Shown piece after piece: positions 35,699 to 49,989 of a stretch of DNA of 64,000 nt. A program made the position numbers and the translations under genes. Every line of letters begins with the position of its first letter. Within the stretch, counting starts at the first letter, position 1. Where the stretch lies: the NCBI GenBank assembly GCA_039545355.1, contig BCJJ01000014.1:561914-625913 (forward strand), in the 5' to 3' direction. The DNA comes from Trichosporon coremiiforme. Lineage: Eukaryota > Basidiomycota > Tremellomycetes > Trichosporonales > Trichosporonaceae. A model generated the notes under the pieces. That model saw nothing but the letters and a program-made list of their open reading frames with translations, ran no database searches and was not told where the DNA came from.

Positions 35699-38114
35699 CT
35701 ACACCTCAATGGCCCGCTGCCGCCTCTTATACCGTCTGACTCCCCACCGAACCCCGTGATAGATCAAAAGTATAGCAACAAAACACCCCACAATAGCAGC
35801 CCCAACGTACCCGCTCGCATCGTTTGCTCTCGCCCACGCGCGCCACCATGACCCGGCCAATCCGCCCCCGTCCTCCGCTTCGGCGGCTTCGCGACAGGGC
35901 GTGCACTGTTCCCCGATCAGACCCATGATCTCGATGAGGGAGATGGAGAGGGCGACGGCAATGGACAGCAGCGTGAGGGAGATGGAGAGGGAGGACATGG
36001 TTGCTGTCTTCGTGTGCATTACGCGGGCATTTGGCTCGAGTTCGTTGTGCGTTTCGGCGACGAGCTTGGTGTTGGGAGCCTTTGTGTTCGGGGCTTGGGC
36101 GTTGGGGTCGGAGGGATCGGAGGGATCGGAGGGATCGGAGGGGTCCAGGGGGAGGGACTTGGAGGAGTCGAGAGGGGAGGCGGCGGGGGTGTCGAAGGGG
36201 TTCGAGGCGTCCGTGATCGCGTCCTTGGTATCGGTGGGCTTGGTGTCCTTGGTGTCCATGGTTTCCTTGGTGTCCTTCGTGTCCGGCTCCGCCTCGATCA
36301 AAGTGGACGGTCCCACGGCGGGGAGGACGGGTTCGGCCGCCTCATAGTCGTAGCTCTCGAGTCTCTCCTGTCGTCCCCTCTCCTCCCTACGTCTCTCTTC
36401 ACTCTCGCGGTCGACAATCACGACGGGTTCAACACCCTCCACCTCACCTTCTGCCACAACCTCCTCCTCCTCCTCTCCATCCTTCAAAAGCGGCCGCTTC
36501 TCTAGCAACCGCCACCGTCCCTTAACCTTGAGCTCAGGCTGGGCATAAGCGTACAGCATGAGGATAGAGTCGAGACTGTCGACAAGCGACATGCCCGCCG
36601 TGAAAAGGAAGGGGAGGACGACAATCTTGCCGTGCGAAATTGAGTTTCCCCTATGGTCGCGCGAGGCAATGGCCGAGAGGGCCAGGAGGGCGATGGAGCT
36701 TGCAGTGTCGAAGCCCTGGGCTGTAAGCATACCACCTTCTTTCTCCCCCTTCGCTCTCTCCTCGCCATCCTCTCCCTTTCGATCCTCCTCCCGGTGAATT
36801 TCCTCCAGCGAGCAGTGGTACTTACGAAACCAAAAAGGATGCCCACAGGATACAACTTCCAGGGCCGATCAACCGCCTTCAGAATCGGTCCCACAATCCT
36901 GACCAAACACCCTCCTCCATGGATCGCCTTCGCCTCGTCCTCGAGAGGGGGCAGGCCCATGGCCTCCCTCTGCTTGCGCGCGCGGCGGTGGCGGAGCGCA
37001 TCGTACAGGAACCAGCTGTTTATAACTGCCACGAGGAAGAGGAAGGAGGCGCTGACGGAGGTGCCGACGATGCCGCCAATGGAGCCGACGCCTTCGAGCT
37101 TGTCGTAGATGTCCACGCTGCTGTCAGTCTTGCTGTCACTGGGAAATGGGGAAAGGAGTTGATGGAAGGGAGGCAGGGGTGGGGTTGGTCATCGGCAACG
37201 TCCGGACTGTGGCGCGATGAGGATCCGACAGAAGCGGGCAGAAGCGGGACAGAAGCTCATCCCAGATACAGTGGGAGAGCTTAGATTGGTCATGACACGC
37301 CGGCAGTGGTCATCTCGTGCGGAAGTGGTCATGTCGGCGAGCGTCATCCCCGCATCTGCAATGCCGCCGGCCGGATATCCAACTCCAGCAGATAGTCCAT
37401 TCAAGACATCCTTGCCCGCCGACTTTGGTCATAACTGCCCACCAGACGTGCGATTGGCTCCTGAGAATAACAGCAGGGACGCACGCCGCCCCTGCCGAAC
37501 AAGGTGCAGAAGCAACAGCGGCAGAAGCCATCGGCAATTACTCTTGCAATCACGCGGGCATCTGCATGCAATTTTCGGCAGGGAGGACAGGGTTGTCACC
37601 TCTTTTTGCCTATCGCGGCACCAGTCACGCTGCCGTCCCACTTCCCACTCCACCTGGTTGCCACTACAGCTGCTGGCTGCGGCAAGCTGGACTCCCGCAC
37701 CTAGCACTCTGCATGGTGGCCTGCAGCCCCCCGTACAGCTGTACCTCCAGCTCACTCGCTCCGCTCGCTCACCCGCCGCACTCACCTAACAGCAATAGCA
37801 ATGTTGACCGCAATGACAATCGTCGAGTGACCCAGCGAGAACCACAGCCCACAAGTGATAGGCAGGCGGCCCATGGACACCATCTGTCGCGTCGCATTGT
37901 CGATGGCGCTGATGTGGTCGGCGTCGAGGCCGTGTCGGAGTCCAAGCGTCCATGCCAACAGGGCTATGCCGAGCAACCCGTCAGCTTGGGAGAAACACAA
38001 GCCGGCAGCGACCCAGCAGGCAATGTTGAAGAGGGCCTCGAAGGTTAGCAGGGCGATGGCGCGCCCGACGAGGGTCAGCCGGATCGGAGAGTGGAACAAG
38101 TGCAGGCGCCGCAT
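35699..38114 (-). CDS. Nickel/cobalt transporter, NiCoT family (Nic1-like)
   Basis: Three exons (38114-37786, 37117-36826, 36715-35699) give 545 residues. The NiCoT signature LRHGLDADHISAIDN in helix 2 holds the metal-binding H-x4-D-H; SLGHSTIV, FGFGFDTASS and GMSLVDSLDSIL are the other family blocks, the third rebuilt exactly across intron 2. Fungal Nic1 carries Ni2+ across the plasma membrane for urease. The protein is longer than the usual 350-400 residues because of a hydrophilic loop of about 170 residues (after about residue 270) containing DTKDTK and DPSDPS repeats. The first intron is 668 bp, about 15 times the local norm, yet the join is exact at a conserved position and I see no missing exon. 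Start ATG 38114 is the first in frame. Confidence 0.92.
36108..36145 (-). repeat. 9-bp minisatellite coding Asp-Pro-Ser repeats in the nickel transporter
   Basis: The + strand reads four copies of GGATCGGAG in a row, coding D-P-S on the - strand in the cytoplasmic loop of the transporter. A neighbouring imperfect DTKDTK repeat lies at about 36210-36290. Copy number is likely to vary. Confidence 0.7.
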
Positions 38115-38763
38115 CCTGCCGTCGTGGAGTCGTGGGTGGTCGTGTGTGTGATGGGGAAAGTCATGAGGATGTGATGCATGCGCGCATGTATTTATCGCGG
38201 CTGTCAGACGGCAGAGTGGGGCTCTGGCCGTGACTCGGGTTGAGGATCGAAGGACATTGCCAAGCGCGCCCTTGGTCGGGTCGACCAGTGAGGGGGGGTT
38301 CTATTCCAGGCGGCTCGACCAACCTTAGTTCCCATGGGATCCAGGATAGACAGCGGTATGTCATTGCTTGGGCGCGTACCTCTCTCCTATCTCTACGGTT
38401 GCCCTATCCGCGTTCCTTACGCTCCGTTGCCCAGAACACCGCAGGGTCGATGTTCACTCCACACCCGGAACATGAATGGGGTGTGGGCCAATGACGCAAC
38501 TCATCCACATCCCAATTCCCGATCAGAACCAAGCCTCACCTGACCTTCCGAGATAAGCCGTATCTGGGGGGAGTAGATACAATCGGTCTAGGCAGCGACC
38601 ACGCGACGAAGCGGCCTCCACCAGCCTCGAAATGTCCAGACCGCTGCAACAACAACCGGCCCATTGCTGCTCACCTCATTGCCTTCCTCGCTCGTCCTTT
38701 ATCACGCCTGACCTTCTCTCCCTTCTGTTTAGAGCTAGAGGACCAACTTATAAGGGTGATAAC
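38115..38763. other. Divergent region between the nickel transporter and the DEAH helicase
   Basis: About 650 bp holding two promoters. Both short flanks are C/T-rich on their coding strands. No gene seen. Confidence 0.5.
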
Positions 38764-41454
<2,691 letters not shown>

Positions 41455-41822
41455 ATATTGTATCGCCGATGTATCACATATTTAACCTGTCGGCTGGCGA
41501 ATGACACTAATGTACACTCCCCGCCGGCTCGAGGTCAATCAAAACCGGCCGTGTGGCGATCGCGTGCTGACTTCGTGAGCGTCGATTATGAGATCTCGTC
41601 AACGATTGTCGTCGATCACATTCGCCACCACTACTTTCATCAATCGTCTGCAACCATAGTGACATGCTGCGGGACTCATGCATCTTGAGTTACGTTACGG
41701 GACGATGGGAGGACTGGAGAAGGGAGGCACATGTGTGGCGCTAGTGGCAATTCTGCCGCAGTCCAGCAAGGCCAGCCGAGCCGACTCAACTCTCGAACCC
41801 TCATTCTCTCCATCTACCAGTA
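41455..41822. other. Intergenic region, nothing recognised
   Basis: About 370 bp between the helicase stop and the first of two tandem unknown genes. It should hold a 3' UTR and a promoter. Confidence 0.45.
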
Positions 41823-42576
41823 ATGCTCCCATCCCCACCACCGTCACCACCGACACCGCCCCCGCCAACATTCCCGAGCTCGCAGAAGTACAGGCCGTTC
41901 TGGCCCCCTATCTCGGCACCCTCTCCACATCGCCCAGTGGGAAGCGCGCGTCGGCACGCGGAAATGGACGGAAGCGGAGGACGCTCGGGATTTCGAGACA
42001 ATGGTCGCCGTCTTTGCGCCGGCGGTTCTCGACGCTGTGCTTGAGAGATAGGCTGGACAGAGGCTGGACACTGTGGGGTCGTCGTGGTCGACAGTCCCGT
42101 CATCGTGCCGCACGACCGACCGTCGAGCTTTCAAGCGTGGCTGGGCATGACGAACAAGTTTGTGTGCGAAGTCTGCGAGATTGTGAGTGAGCCCTTTATT
42201 GTGCTGACGACTAAGGCGCTCGCCCGCCTACCGCCCATATCCAGAGAGAAGGCTCCCAGTCTCGCGAGGGTGGGGACACTGTGTCGCTCCGTGCTGAATA
42301 AGGAATGGTATCCCTCTTTTGACTGTCGGTAGCCTCCCGCGCGCGGTATGAGCTGAAGAGGCCGATCCCGCTCGGCTCGAGGAGCTGGGTGTCTGTGACC
42401 CGATGTCTGAGGCGAATTTCAGCGACCTGAGCCCCTGGGCGCTGGAAGCTTATGGTCTGGATTCGTCGCCACCGTTGGAGCGGGGGCGCGCCCCGACTCC
42501 TGTGGAGGATGTGGATGAGGAGGAGTGGAAGGTGAAGTTGGCGGAACTGCGGGAGGCTGGGTTGTTGCACGACTGA
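41823..42576 (+). pseudogene. Unknown family, copy A of a tandem pair, broken
   Basis: The first of two neighbouring related loci. It starts MLPSPPPSPPTPPPP, then SQKYRPFWP matches LQKYIPDWP of copy B. Just after this the match moves to another frame (HIAQWEARVGTRKW versus HLARWSARVRTRKW in B), requiring one extra base in the C5 run at 41904-41908. The match runs to VLDAVLER followed by TAG, moves frame again to SFQAWLGMTNKFV, and ends, after at least one likely intron, with CDPMSEANFSDLSPWALEAY and a stop at 42574-42576. I do not recognise the family. With two frame changes it reads as a decayed gene, unless the assembly has indels here. Splice boundaries could not be closed in frame. Confidence 0.5.
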
Positions 42577-42722
42577 GCTTAGATTGTAGAAACAAGATGT
42601 GATCTCGTGCAACAAAGGAGCCGAGGAAGTCGTCGGATGTTGAACGTGGCGTTTCCCGCGAAAAATGCGAATAAGTTGAATGGACTGCAAAGTGGACGTT
42701 TTGCCTTCGCTTCATTCCCAAG

Positions 42723-43647
42723 ATGACTCTCATGACACCCCGACCGTCACCCCCATCGTTACCACCACCACCACCACCACCACCGCCTGCGTCGTCTGCA
42801 TCGCCGCCTTTATCCATCACCTTCCCGAGTTTGCAGAAATATATCCCTGACTGGCCGTTACCCAGCTTTCCCTGCCACCTCGCCCGCTGGAGCGCGCGCG
42901 TCCGTACGCGCAAGTGGTTGCGGGTCGCGCAGCAGGGCGACGACGAGACCATGACTGCTGTCCTCGCGTCCTCAGTGCTGGACGTTGCTTTGGAGAGGTG
43001 CGTGCCCAAATGACACACGCAGCTCTGACATTGCAGGATGTACGATGCTCGCGACAGTAAATCCGGCGTCAGGGATGAGGTCGAGGACTAGTCTGAGTGG
43101 TCCCGCACTCGGTCGTTCCAGGCGTGGATCGACATGACCACCAGGATTGTGCGCGAGACATACGTAGCGGTCAGTCAGTCGTGTGCTCAGCTGAAACTGG
43201 CTGACTGTAGACCATCTCCTGCCTCCCGCCAGTGTACCACTCGCGGGCACTCTCGCTTCCTCGTGTCGGCGTCCTGTGCCGAAACACCATGAACGCAGAG
43301 TGATGTGCTGTCCTTGACTCGGCATACTACCCTGCAAGCTGCACTTGTCACGGCCAGTTCCCCTGGAGGCTTTAGGCGAGTGTGACCCGGCATCTGAAGC
43401 CAACTTCCCAGGTGTCCTGGAGTGGGCGCGGGCGGCATACGGGCTGGAGAAGCCGCCGCCTCTCGAGCCACCTGTCTCGGAGTATCCGCTGGAGGTCATC
43501 GACGTCGAAGAGGATGAGTATGAAGCCCGTGTGGCCGAGTTGCTGGACGAGGTGCGCCTTGCAGAGCAGCTCGCAGCGGTCCGAGTCATAAGATGCATTA
43601 CCCTACGTAAACTACGAATGTTCACTCCCACTCGCCGCTGCGCATGA
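42723..43647 (+). pseudogene. Unknown family, copy B of a tandem pair, probably broken
   Basis: Related to copy A 150 bp upstream. Exon 1 starts MTLMTPRPSPPSL, carries a proline run from an (ACC)8 tract, then LQKYIPDWPLPSFPCHLARW and ETMTAVLASSVLDVALER, ending at a plausible GTGCGT donor. The next exon (from about 43038) codes MYDARDSKSGVRDEVED, meets an in-frame TAG, and then continues SEWSRTRSFQAWIDMTTRIV, which matches copy A, so the stop is inside the conserved part. Further matching blocks are LPRVGVLCRNTMNAE and CDPASEANFPGVLEWARAAY, with an acidic C-terminus. The last open frame ends at 43647 and overlaps the 3' end of the ABC transporter by 26 bp. Family unknown; exon borders uncertain. 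Confidence 0.45.
42761..42784 (+). repeat. (ACC)8 microsatellite
   Basis: Eight ACC units inside the proline-rich N-terminus of unknown copy B. Copy A has a similar but imperfect CCACC-rich stretch at the same place. Confidence 0.75.
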
Positions 43648-46600
43648 GCTGCGCAAACGTACCGCCCTTGGCGATGAGGGCACTCCACGTGCCGTCCTCG
43701 ACAACCCGCCCGTCCTGGAGACACGCGATGCGGTCGCACCGCTTCATCGCCTCGATCGAGTGTGTGATGAAGAGCGTGGTGCAGTCACGGCTAATAGCGT
43801 CGATCGTGTCGAGGATGATGCGCTGGTTCTCGACGTCTAGCGCGCTGGTACACTCGTCAAGAATGAGAATGCGCGGCTTGCGAATCAAAGCGCGCGCGAT
43901 CTGGATACGCTGCGCTTGCCCGCCCGAAATCAGGGACGCGTTCTCGCCCAGCTTTGTCTGATAGCCTCGTGGGAGCGACTCGATGAAGTCGTGAATGTTG
44001 GCTGCGCGGCAGGCGGCGTGCACCTCCATCAGAGGGACGTCGACCTCGGCCCCGTAGCGCAAGTTGGCGAGGACCGTGTCGTCGAACAGGTTTGCTGTCT
44101 GGGACACAACGCCAATGTGCCGTCGGAGCCACGAGACGCTGATGCTACTCAGGGGCTGACCGTCGAGCGTCACGCGACCGCTTCCAGGCTCGTACAGACG
44201 CTGCAGGAGCGCCGCGACCGTGCTCTTGCCACACCCGCTCGAGCCGACTATTGCCACGCTCTCGCCGCGCATGACGGAGAGGCTGAAGTGCGCGAGGACG
44301 GTGACGTCGGGTCGCTCGGGGTATGTGAACGACACGTCCTCGAAGCGCACGCCGCCGGTGATAGCGGGGCGAGCGTCGCCCTGCGCTTCGGCCGTGGAGA
44401 GGGAGAGCGCTGCGAGGCGGTGGAAGTCGCGCGCGGCGACCTTCGCCTTGGTCAGCAGGGGGAGGAAGGCGAGCACCTGGCTGCTGAATGTGAGGGTAAG
44501 GATCACGAGTGTGAGCACCTGGAGCGAGGCGGGGTACGTCATTGTGCCGTTTGCGATGAAGGTCGCGGCGACGAAGAGGAGGAGCGCCTGGACGAGCTGT
44601 GGCAGGCCGGCACTCGTCGCCTGCGCGACGCTGACGACGAGCGCGGAGTGGAAGCCGGAACTGCGGCACTCGGTCGCCTCCCGCGCGAAGCGCTCGCGGA
44701 AGCAGTCCTCGAGTGCCATGCCCCGGATACCGCGGACGTTGGCGAGGGTCTCGAAGAAGGTCTTGGCGACGGCCTCGCGCCGGCCCTTGTTCCGCTCCTC
44801 GGCGCGCTGCACCGCTCCCTCAGAGAGCATGTACACCACCCCAACGACGGGGACGATGGAGATGCCGACGAGCGTCATCTGCCACCCAACGACGAGGGCC
44901 CAGATGATTCCGAGCCCGATCATGACACACGTCACAACGATGGCGGGCAGAATCATCGCAAACAGGTTCCGCATGTCCTCGACGTCTTTCACGAGGCGCT
45001 GCGTCAGCTGTGCTGGCGCGTTGACAGACGTGTCGAACCACCCCTTGTCCTGCGCCAGAACGCGGTTGTACGTGCTTGCGCGCATCCGTGCGTTCCATCG
45101 CGCCGCAACCGTTGACCCGCCGAAGTGCTCGATCCACGCAGCCAACGCCAACGCCGCACTCAGCGCGATCAGAACGCCACCCTGCTGCACGATCTTGCCC
45201 GAGTCCTTGGTCCCGATGAGAGCGAGTAGCTGCGCGAGGTAGAACGAGTACACGGGGATCGCGACGCCATGGCCAACCGCACCGAGCAGGCCGAGCCACA
45301 GGAGCCACTTCGACGGAAGGGAGGGATAGTATCGCCAGATGAGAGCTGCCAGACCTGGCAGCTTGCCAGTCGCGACCTCGGCCGGTGCCTCGGTGGGATC
45401 GCGCTTCTCGTCTCCGAGCACGACATCGACGAGCTCAAACTCCTCGACTCCATCGGCCTTGTCGTACTTGCCATCGATCGACACGGCCGACACGCGCGAT
45501 TCGTCCCTCCGCCACCGCGATGCGTCGTACATGCTATCCTGGCTCTCCTGGTGCTGTAGCCTGACCGTGCTCGTGCTCGCACTCGCACTGTATCGGCGGT
45601 ACGGCCCGTTCCCGAGGTCTTCACTCGTCCACGAGAGACGCTTCTGCGCGCGGGACAGGTTGTAAGCGCTAGGTGGGGCTTGCATCGAGTGCCGCTGTTT
45701 CACGGGGAATCCAGCGGGTGCGTGTCCGAGGTCGGACTCGACAACGAGGCTCTCCTGGCTGATGGAACGGGGGACGCTGTCGGCGCTAACCTTGCGTGCG
45801 TGGCCGGTCGCGCCGTTCGTGTGCAAGATCATGCCCGCGCGCTTGATCTTGACGGGCGTCTTGGTCCTGCGCTGCATCTCGACATTGCCGAGATCAGCGA
45901 GCGAGGCAATGCTGCTCGGTCTGCTGGGACGGAGGGAGACGGCGCTGATATTCCAACCGACGATGCGCGAGAGCCTGCGCTCCTCTGCGCTTGCCTTCGG
46001 GAGCGGCTTCGCGGGTGCAGGGCACCACTCAAAGTCGTCCCGCGGCGGGAGGGGCTCCATCGCCTGCCGCGCCGCCATGTCTGTGAACGGACCTTCACGA
46101 GTTTCGAGGTCATTTCGGAATCCATGGTCTGCGACCACCCCCTCGGCCATGACGTAGACGTAGTCCTGGGCCGTGATCTGGGACAGGTCGTGCGTGATGA
46201 CAATGGTCGTGCTGCCACGTCGCCACGCCTTGATGGCATTGAAAACATCGACGCGGCTCGTCGCGTCCAGTGCGCTCGTCGCCTCGTCGAGAATCAGGAC
46301 GGTCGGGTCGCGAATCCGCGCGCGAGCGATAGCGAGACGCTGCCGCTGCCCACCACTCAACTGCGATCCGCCCGTGCCCAGCATCGTGTCATATCCCTCG
46401 GGAAGGGACTCGATGAAGTCATGTATCGACGCCATCTTGCACGCGTCCACGACATCGGCGCGCGTGATGTCCTCAGGCCGCCTGATTTCGCCGTACATGT
46501 CCGCGCCGGCGCCGACGATGCCCATCGCCACGTTGTCGTGCACGCTCATGTCGAACAAGATGCAGCCCTGCTGCACTGCCGCGACGTGCTGACGCGTGTA

Positions 46601-48512
46601 CGTGTCGGGGAAGTTGTCGAGGGCCCTATTATCGAGCGAGATGGCACCACGCACAGGCTTGTACATGCGTAGCAGCAGCTGGGCGATGGTGGACTTGCCG
46701 CTGCCGCTTCCGCCAACGATGAACGTCGTTTCGCCCTCGGGCAGAAACAGGGTGATGTCCCTCAGAACCGTAACGTGGGGACGAGAGGGGTAGTGGAAGG
46801 ACACACTCTGGAAGTCGAACTGACCACGGAAGCGGCGGGGGCGATTTGGGTCGGAGTGCGAGTGCGGCAGTGGGCCGGAGCGGAACCCGCGCTTGTCGTA
46901 GTTGCCGTCTCTGCTCTGAATGATCGAGAGAATGGACGCGAGGCTCGCGTTGCCCTTCGTCAGGATCGTGAGCTGAGGCATGACGCCCTGAAGGGACGTA
47001 GACGCAGTGAGACTTGCCCAGATCACGGTGAGGACCTGGTCGACCTGGGCCTTGCCGTCCGCAACAATTTTGGCGCCATACCAACACCCGACAGCGTACA
47101 TGGCAAACATGAGGAAGTCTGTCATGCCAAAGCTCGTCGCCCACGCATACGCCTGCTTTACGAGACTGTCCCTCGCCCCCTCGACTGCCTTTTTGAACCG
47201 CGCGACCTCGAGATCCTGCGCATTTTGCGCCTTCACTGTCGCCACCGCGCTGGTGGCGCGCTCGACGGACGTGGACGCTTCCGCAAAACACCGCCGCTCC
47301 ACCTGGTACATTGGTTCGACGACGCGCTGTGTCCCCGCAGCCGTGATAATCATGAGCGGCATGGCGCTCAGCGTCACAATGGTGAGCACGGGCTGGTTTA
47401 CGAGCGCGAGCACCAGACACGCAATAGCGGTCGACACCCCGCCAAGTGTGTTTCCCGACGATGCACCTGTCGCGGCGCGCACCTCGTCCGTCTCCCTGTA
47501 TCTGTCAACGCCGCTGTGTATGCAGTACGCACCTTGCAAATTTGCCCATGAGGCCAGCAGCTCCCACCGCCCCCTTTTCGTCCGCCTCGGCCGTGCCCAT
47601 GCCGAGGTCGTACCACTCCATCGGTTTCTCCTGCACGCCATCGTAGACCATCCTCCTGAGGCGATTCGTCGTCAATTCTCCATATGTGACCCAGAGCGCG
47701 TTCTTGGCGTATGTGAAGCCCACATTCGCCAGCGCAATCACGACAATCTTGAGGATGACCCCGCGCACAAACTTGATCATCTTGTCTTTGTCCTCGAATG
47801 TGCGTTGCGAGATCCAGAACATGGAGAGTTCACTGAATGCTGACCCCATCAAGGTCGTCATGTACGGTCCGACCATGGCTGCGGCCAGCGTGAAAATGAT
47901 GGCGGGGACGAGACACCAGAGCCGTTCCCTCGGACTGGCGACGGAGTACAGCCGGGTCCAACTCAGGGGGAGGGGTGGAAGAGGGGGCTCGACGAGCGTC
48001 TCGACCGAGACCGAGCTCCTGTCACTGCCCGACGGCACGGGAGAGGGTTTTGGCGACACGCCCTTCGGCAAACCCAGGTGGTCCTTGCCTGATATGCGTG
48101 CGTTTGTCGGCGTTCGCGGCTCCGCGTCGAGCGGGTACGCTTGTGCTGCGAGGGGGATGGGCGCGGAGATCAGCACCTCCTCCCTCTCTACTCGGGGTTC
48201 TTCGCGCAAAGAGGCCAGTACACCGTCAGTCATGCGACGCAGGCTCTCGACGCCGCCAGCGCCGGCGTGGGCTGTGTCGGAGGCAATCCGTGTTTGGCGA
48301 TTTCCGCGAACCACATTGTTCAGGAAGCGCGACGGGGCACTCTGTGACCGACCGTGACTTATCGTTCGAGCTCGTGGAGGAGGTCGAAGAGGCGGGTCTG
48401 TAGCTGGTACGATGTCGCGTAGCTCTGACGTCCGTGTGCCCTCTTGGTAGAACGAGGTGTGCTCTATGAGCGTCGGGAGCGAGATCTCCAGTTTCCGTTC
48501 GCGAGGGGGCAT
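43622..48512 (-). CDS. Full-length ABC-B transporter, Ste6 (pheromone exporter)-like
   Basis: Two exons (48512-47533, 47495-43622) give 1,617 residues in TMD-NBD-TMD-NBD order. NBD1 has Walker A GSGSGKST (about 585), signature LSGGQRQRLAIARA (about 709), Walker B VLILDEATSALD and H-loop ITHD. NBD2 has Walker A GSSGCGKST (about 1409), signature ISGGQAQRIQIARA (about 1515), Walker B ILILDECTSALD and H-loop ITHS. Both sites keep the catalytic Glu. EKPMEWYDLG and the NBD2 signature resemble fungal Ste6, which exports farnesylated mating pheromone; a multidrug role is the alternative. The cytoplasmic N-terminus (about 190 residues) and linker (about 780-1010) are long, Ser/Pro-rich and probably phosphorylated. 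Start ATG 48512 is the first in frame. Confidence 0.85.
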
Positions 48513-49900
48513 GGCGAGTCTACTACAGTCGTTCGTTCGTTACGGGATCGTGATACTAGAGATAAGCTCGGAGTGTCGGTCGCGATCGTCAGAGTCGTAG
48601 CAGGTGGATCTGCTGTGGTGGCAAATGGGAATGGTCAGTCACTGAGATTGAAACGCGAGACTACCTCGCTGTTGGCTAACTTCGTCGCTAGATGGAGTTC
48701 CGCTTTATTGTTTCCTTCTCCTAGCCTTGATCGTCAGCAAACACGACAAACGGTTTGGGGCCAGGTCGACGGCCAGCTGCGGCGCCAGTGAGTAGTCTTG
48801 CCAGTCGCAGTGTCCATTGTTGGGTGTGGGGTATGCGGAATGTCGGAGAGTGGTGTTTGCTTTTGTCCAATGCATTCACTGGACAGAGCTCATCGCTACG
48901 CTTCACCTCTGTTCGATCCCTCCAGCCTTCCCGCAGTAAATCTTCCACCCATTCCACGCCCGACGAAAAGAACAATCACAATATTTGATGGAGCTGTCTC
49001 ACACTGAAACACGACAAGGTGACAGGGGCATAGGGCTGCGTGCGCTCAGACCGGTTCATGTTGCCTTTTTCTTCGGACGCTGCGCATGAGAGACGCGGTG
49101 ACGACTGAGACACTGATGGTGGCGAGCGAGACATGGCGGCAGACATGGTTATTGTGCGTTGCGTCTCGTTCGCCACATCCAGCTTCTCTCTAGGTACGGA
49201 TCGTACGTCGCGAAGGCCACTCGGTAATGCTGTTTGATGCGCCGGTTGCGCAACCCCATCATGGAGTGCCGGAACTCGCTGGCTGATGGGCAGAACGTGA
49301 AGTGAAGCTTTCAGACCTCAACAGCAGAGATACCTGTTCGAGCCCCGGCGCTTGTGCCTCAAATGCAGCCTGTGAGCGACCTGTCGTCAGACTATTGAGC
49401 ACAATGTCGTCGGTCGCCGCTAACAACATCTCAGCTGACGTCCATGACGTCCGGTCGGCAAGTCGAGAAACGGAATGGGAACTGGACAGCAACGTTTGGC
49501 CCACCGGTAAGTTGTCCATCGGAGGTCGTCAGAGTTGCTCGAGGCTCCGGACCATTTTCGCAATATGTGGCCTTCTTGAGTGTCGAGCGCAATGTCAGAG
49601 GACAATAGGCGAGAGGAGCGTACAGCGTGGAATGATACCGCGCCCGCGGGTCCGGATCGCCGGCCGATTTCTGTGCAGGGCCGGGATATCGGGTCTTCCC
49701 ACGGTGTCGTCGGTCCACCCTCACGTGCTGCCCACTTTCCCACGATGCGCCTGCCATTTCCCCACCGTAGCGTACGGTGGGATGGCCAAGAAGGCGCAAG
49801 GCACCGGCGGCAGCGGGCCGGGCCCCCGGCCCATCCGGCCGCGCGCCGGGGTCATGCCGACAGATGCCGGTCTTTCGGGCCCTTTGAGTGCCCAGGCGCC

Positions 49901-49945
49901 GACCCCGCGGAAGCGGGGTCTTGCAGGTCTTGCGGGTGCGGGGTC
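49901..49945. promoter_or_regulatory. GC-rich palindrome block, possible Mig1/CreA-type sites
   Basis: GACCCCGC-GGAA-GCGGGGTC (49901-49920) is a perfect 8-bp inverted repeat with a 4-nt loop. GCGGGGTC recurs at 49938-49945, and CCGGGG occurs at about 49847. GCGGGG and CCGGGG fit the SYGGRG consensus of the carbon-catabolite repressor CreA/Mig1. The block lies 95-140 bp ahead of the dehydratase start. Repressor binding is an inference from consensus only. Confidence 0.4.
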
Positions 49946-49983
49946 TCTCGGCGTGATTTGCGCGAGGCCTGCGAAGCAAACGT

Positions 49984-49989
49984 TATATA
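49984..49989 (+). promoter_or_regulatory. TATA box of the L-fuconate dehydratase gene
   Basis: TATATA lies 50 bp upstream of ATG 50039, in a short AT-rich island directly after a GC-rich block. Such a distinct TATA box is not seen ahead of the other genes here and suggests a regulated promoter. Confidence 0.5.

Noticed and set aside
43916..45115. 399-codon open frame on the + strand opposite the ABC transporter
   Set aside because: Antisense shadow of NBD2 and TMD2; no features of its own.
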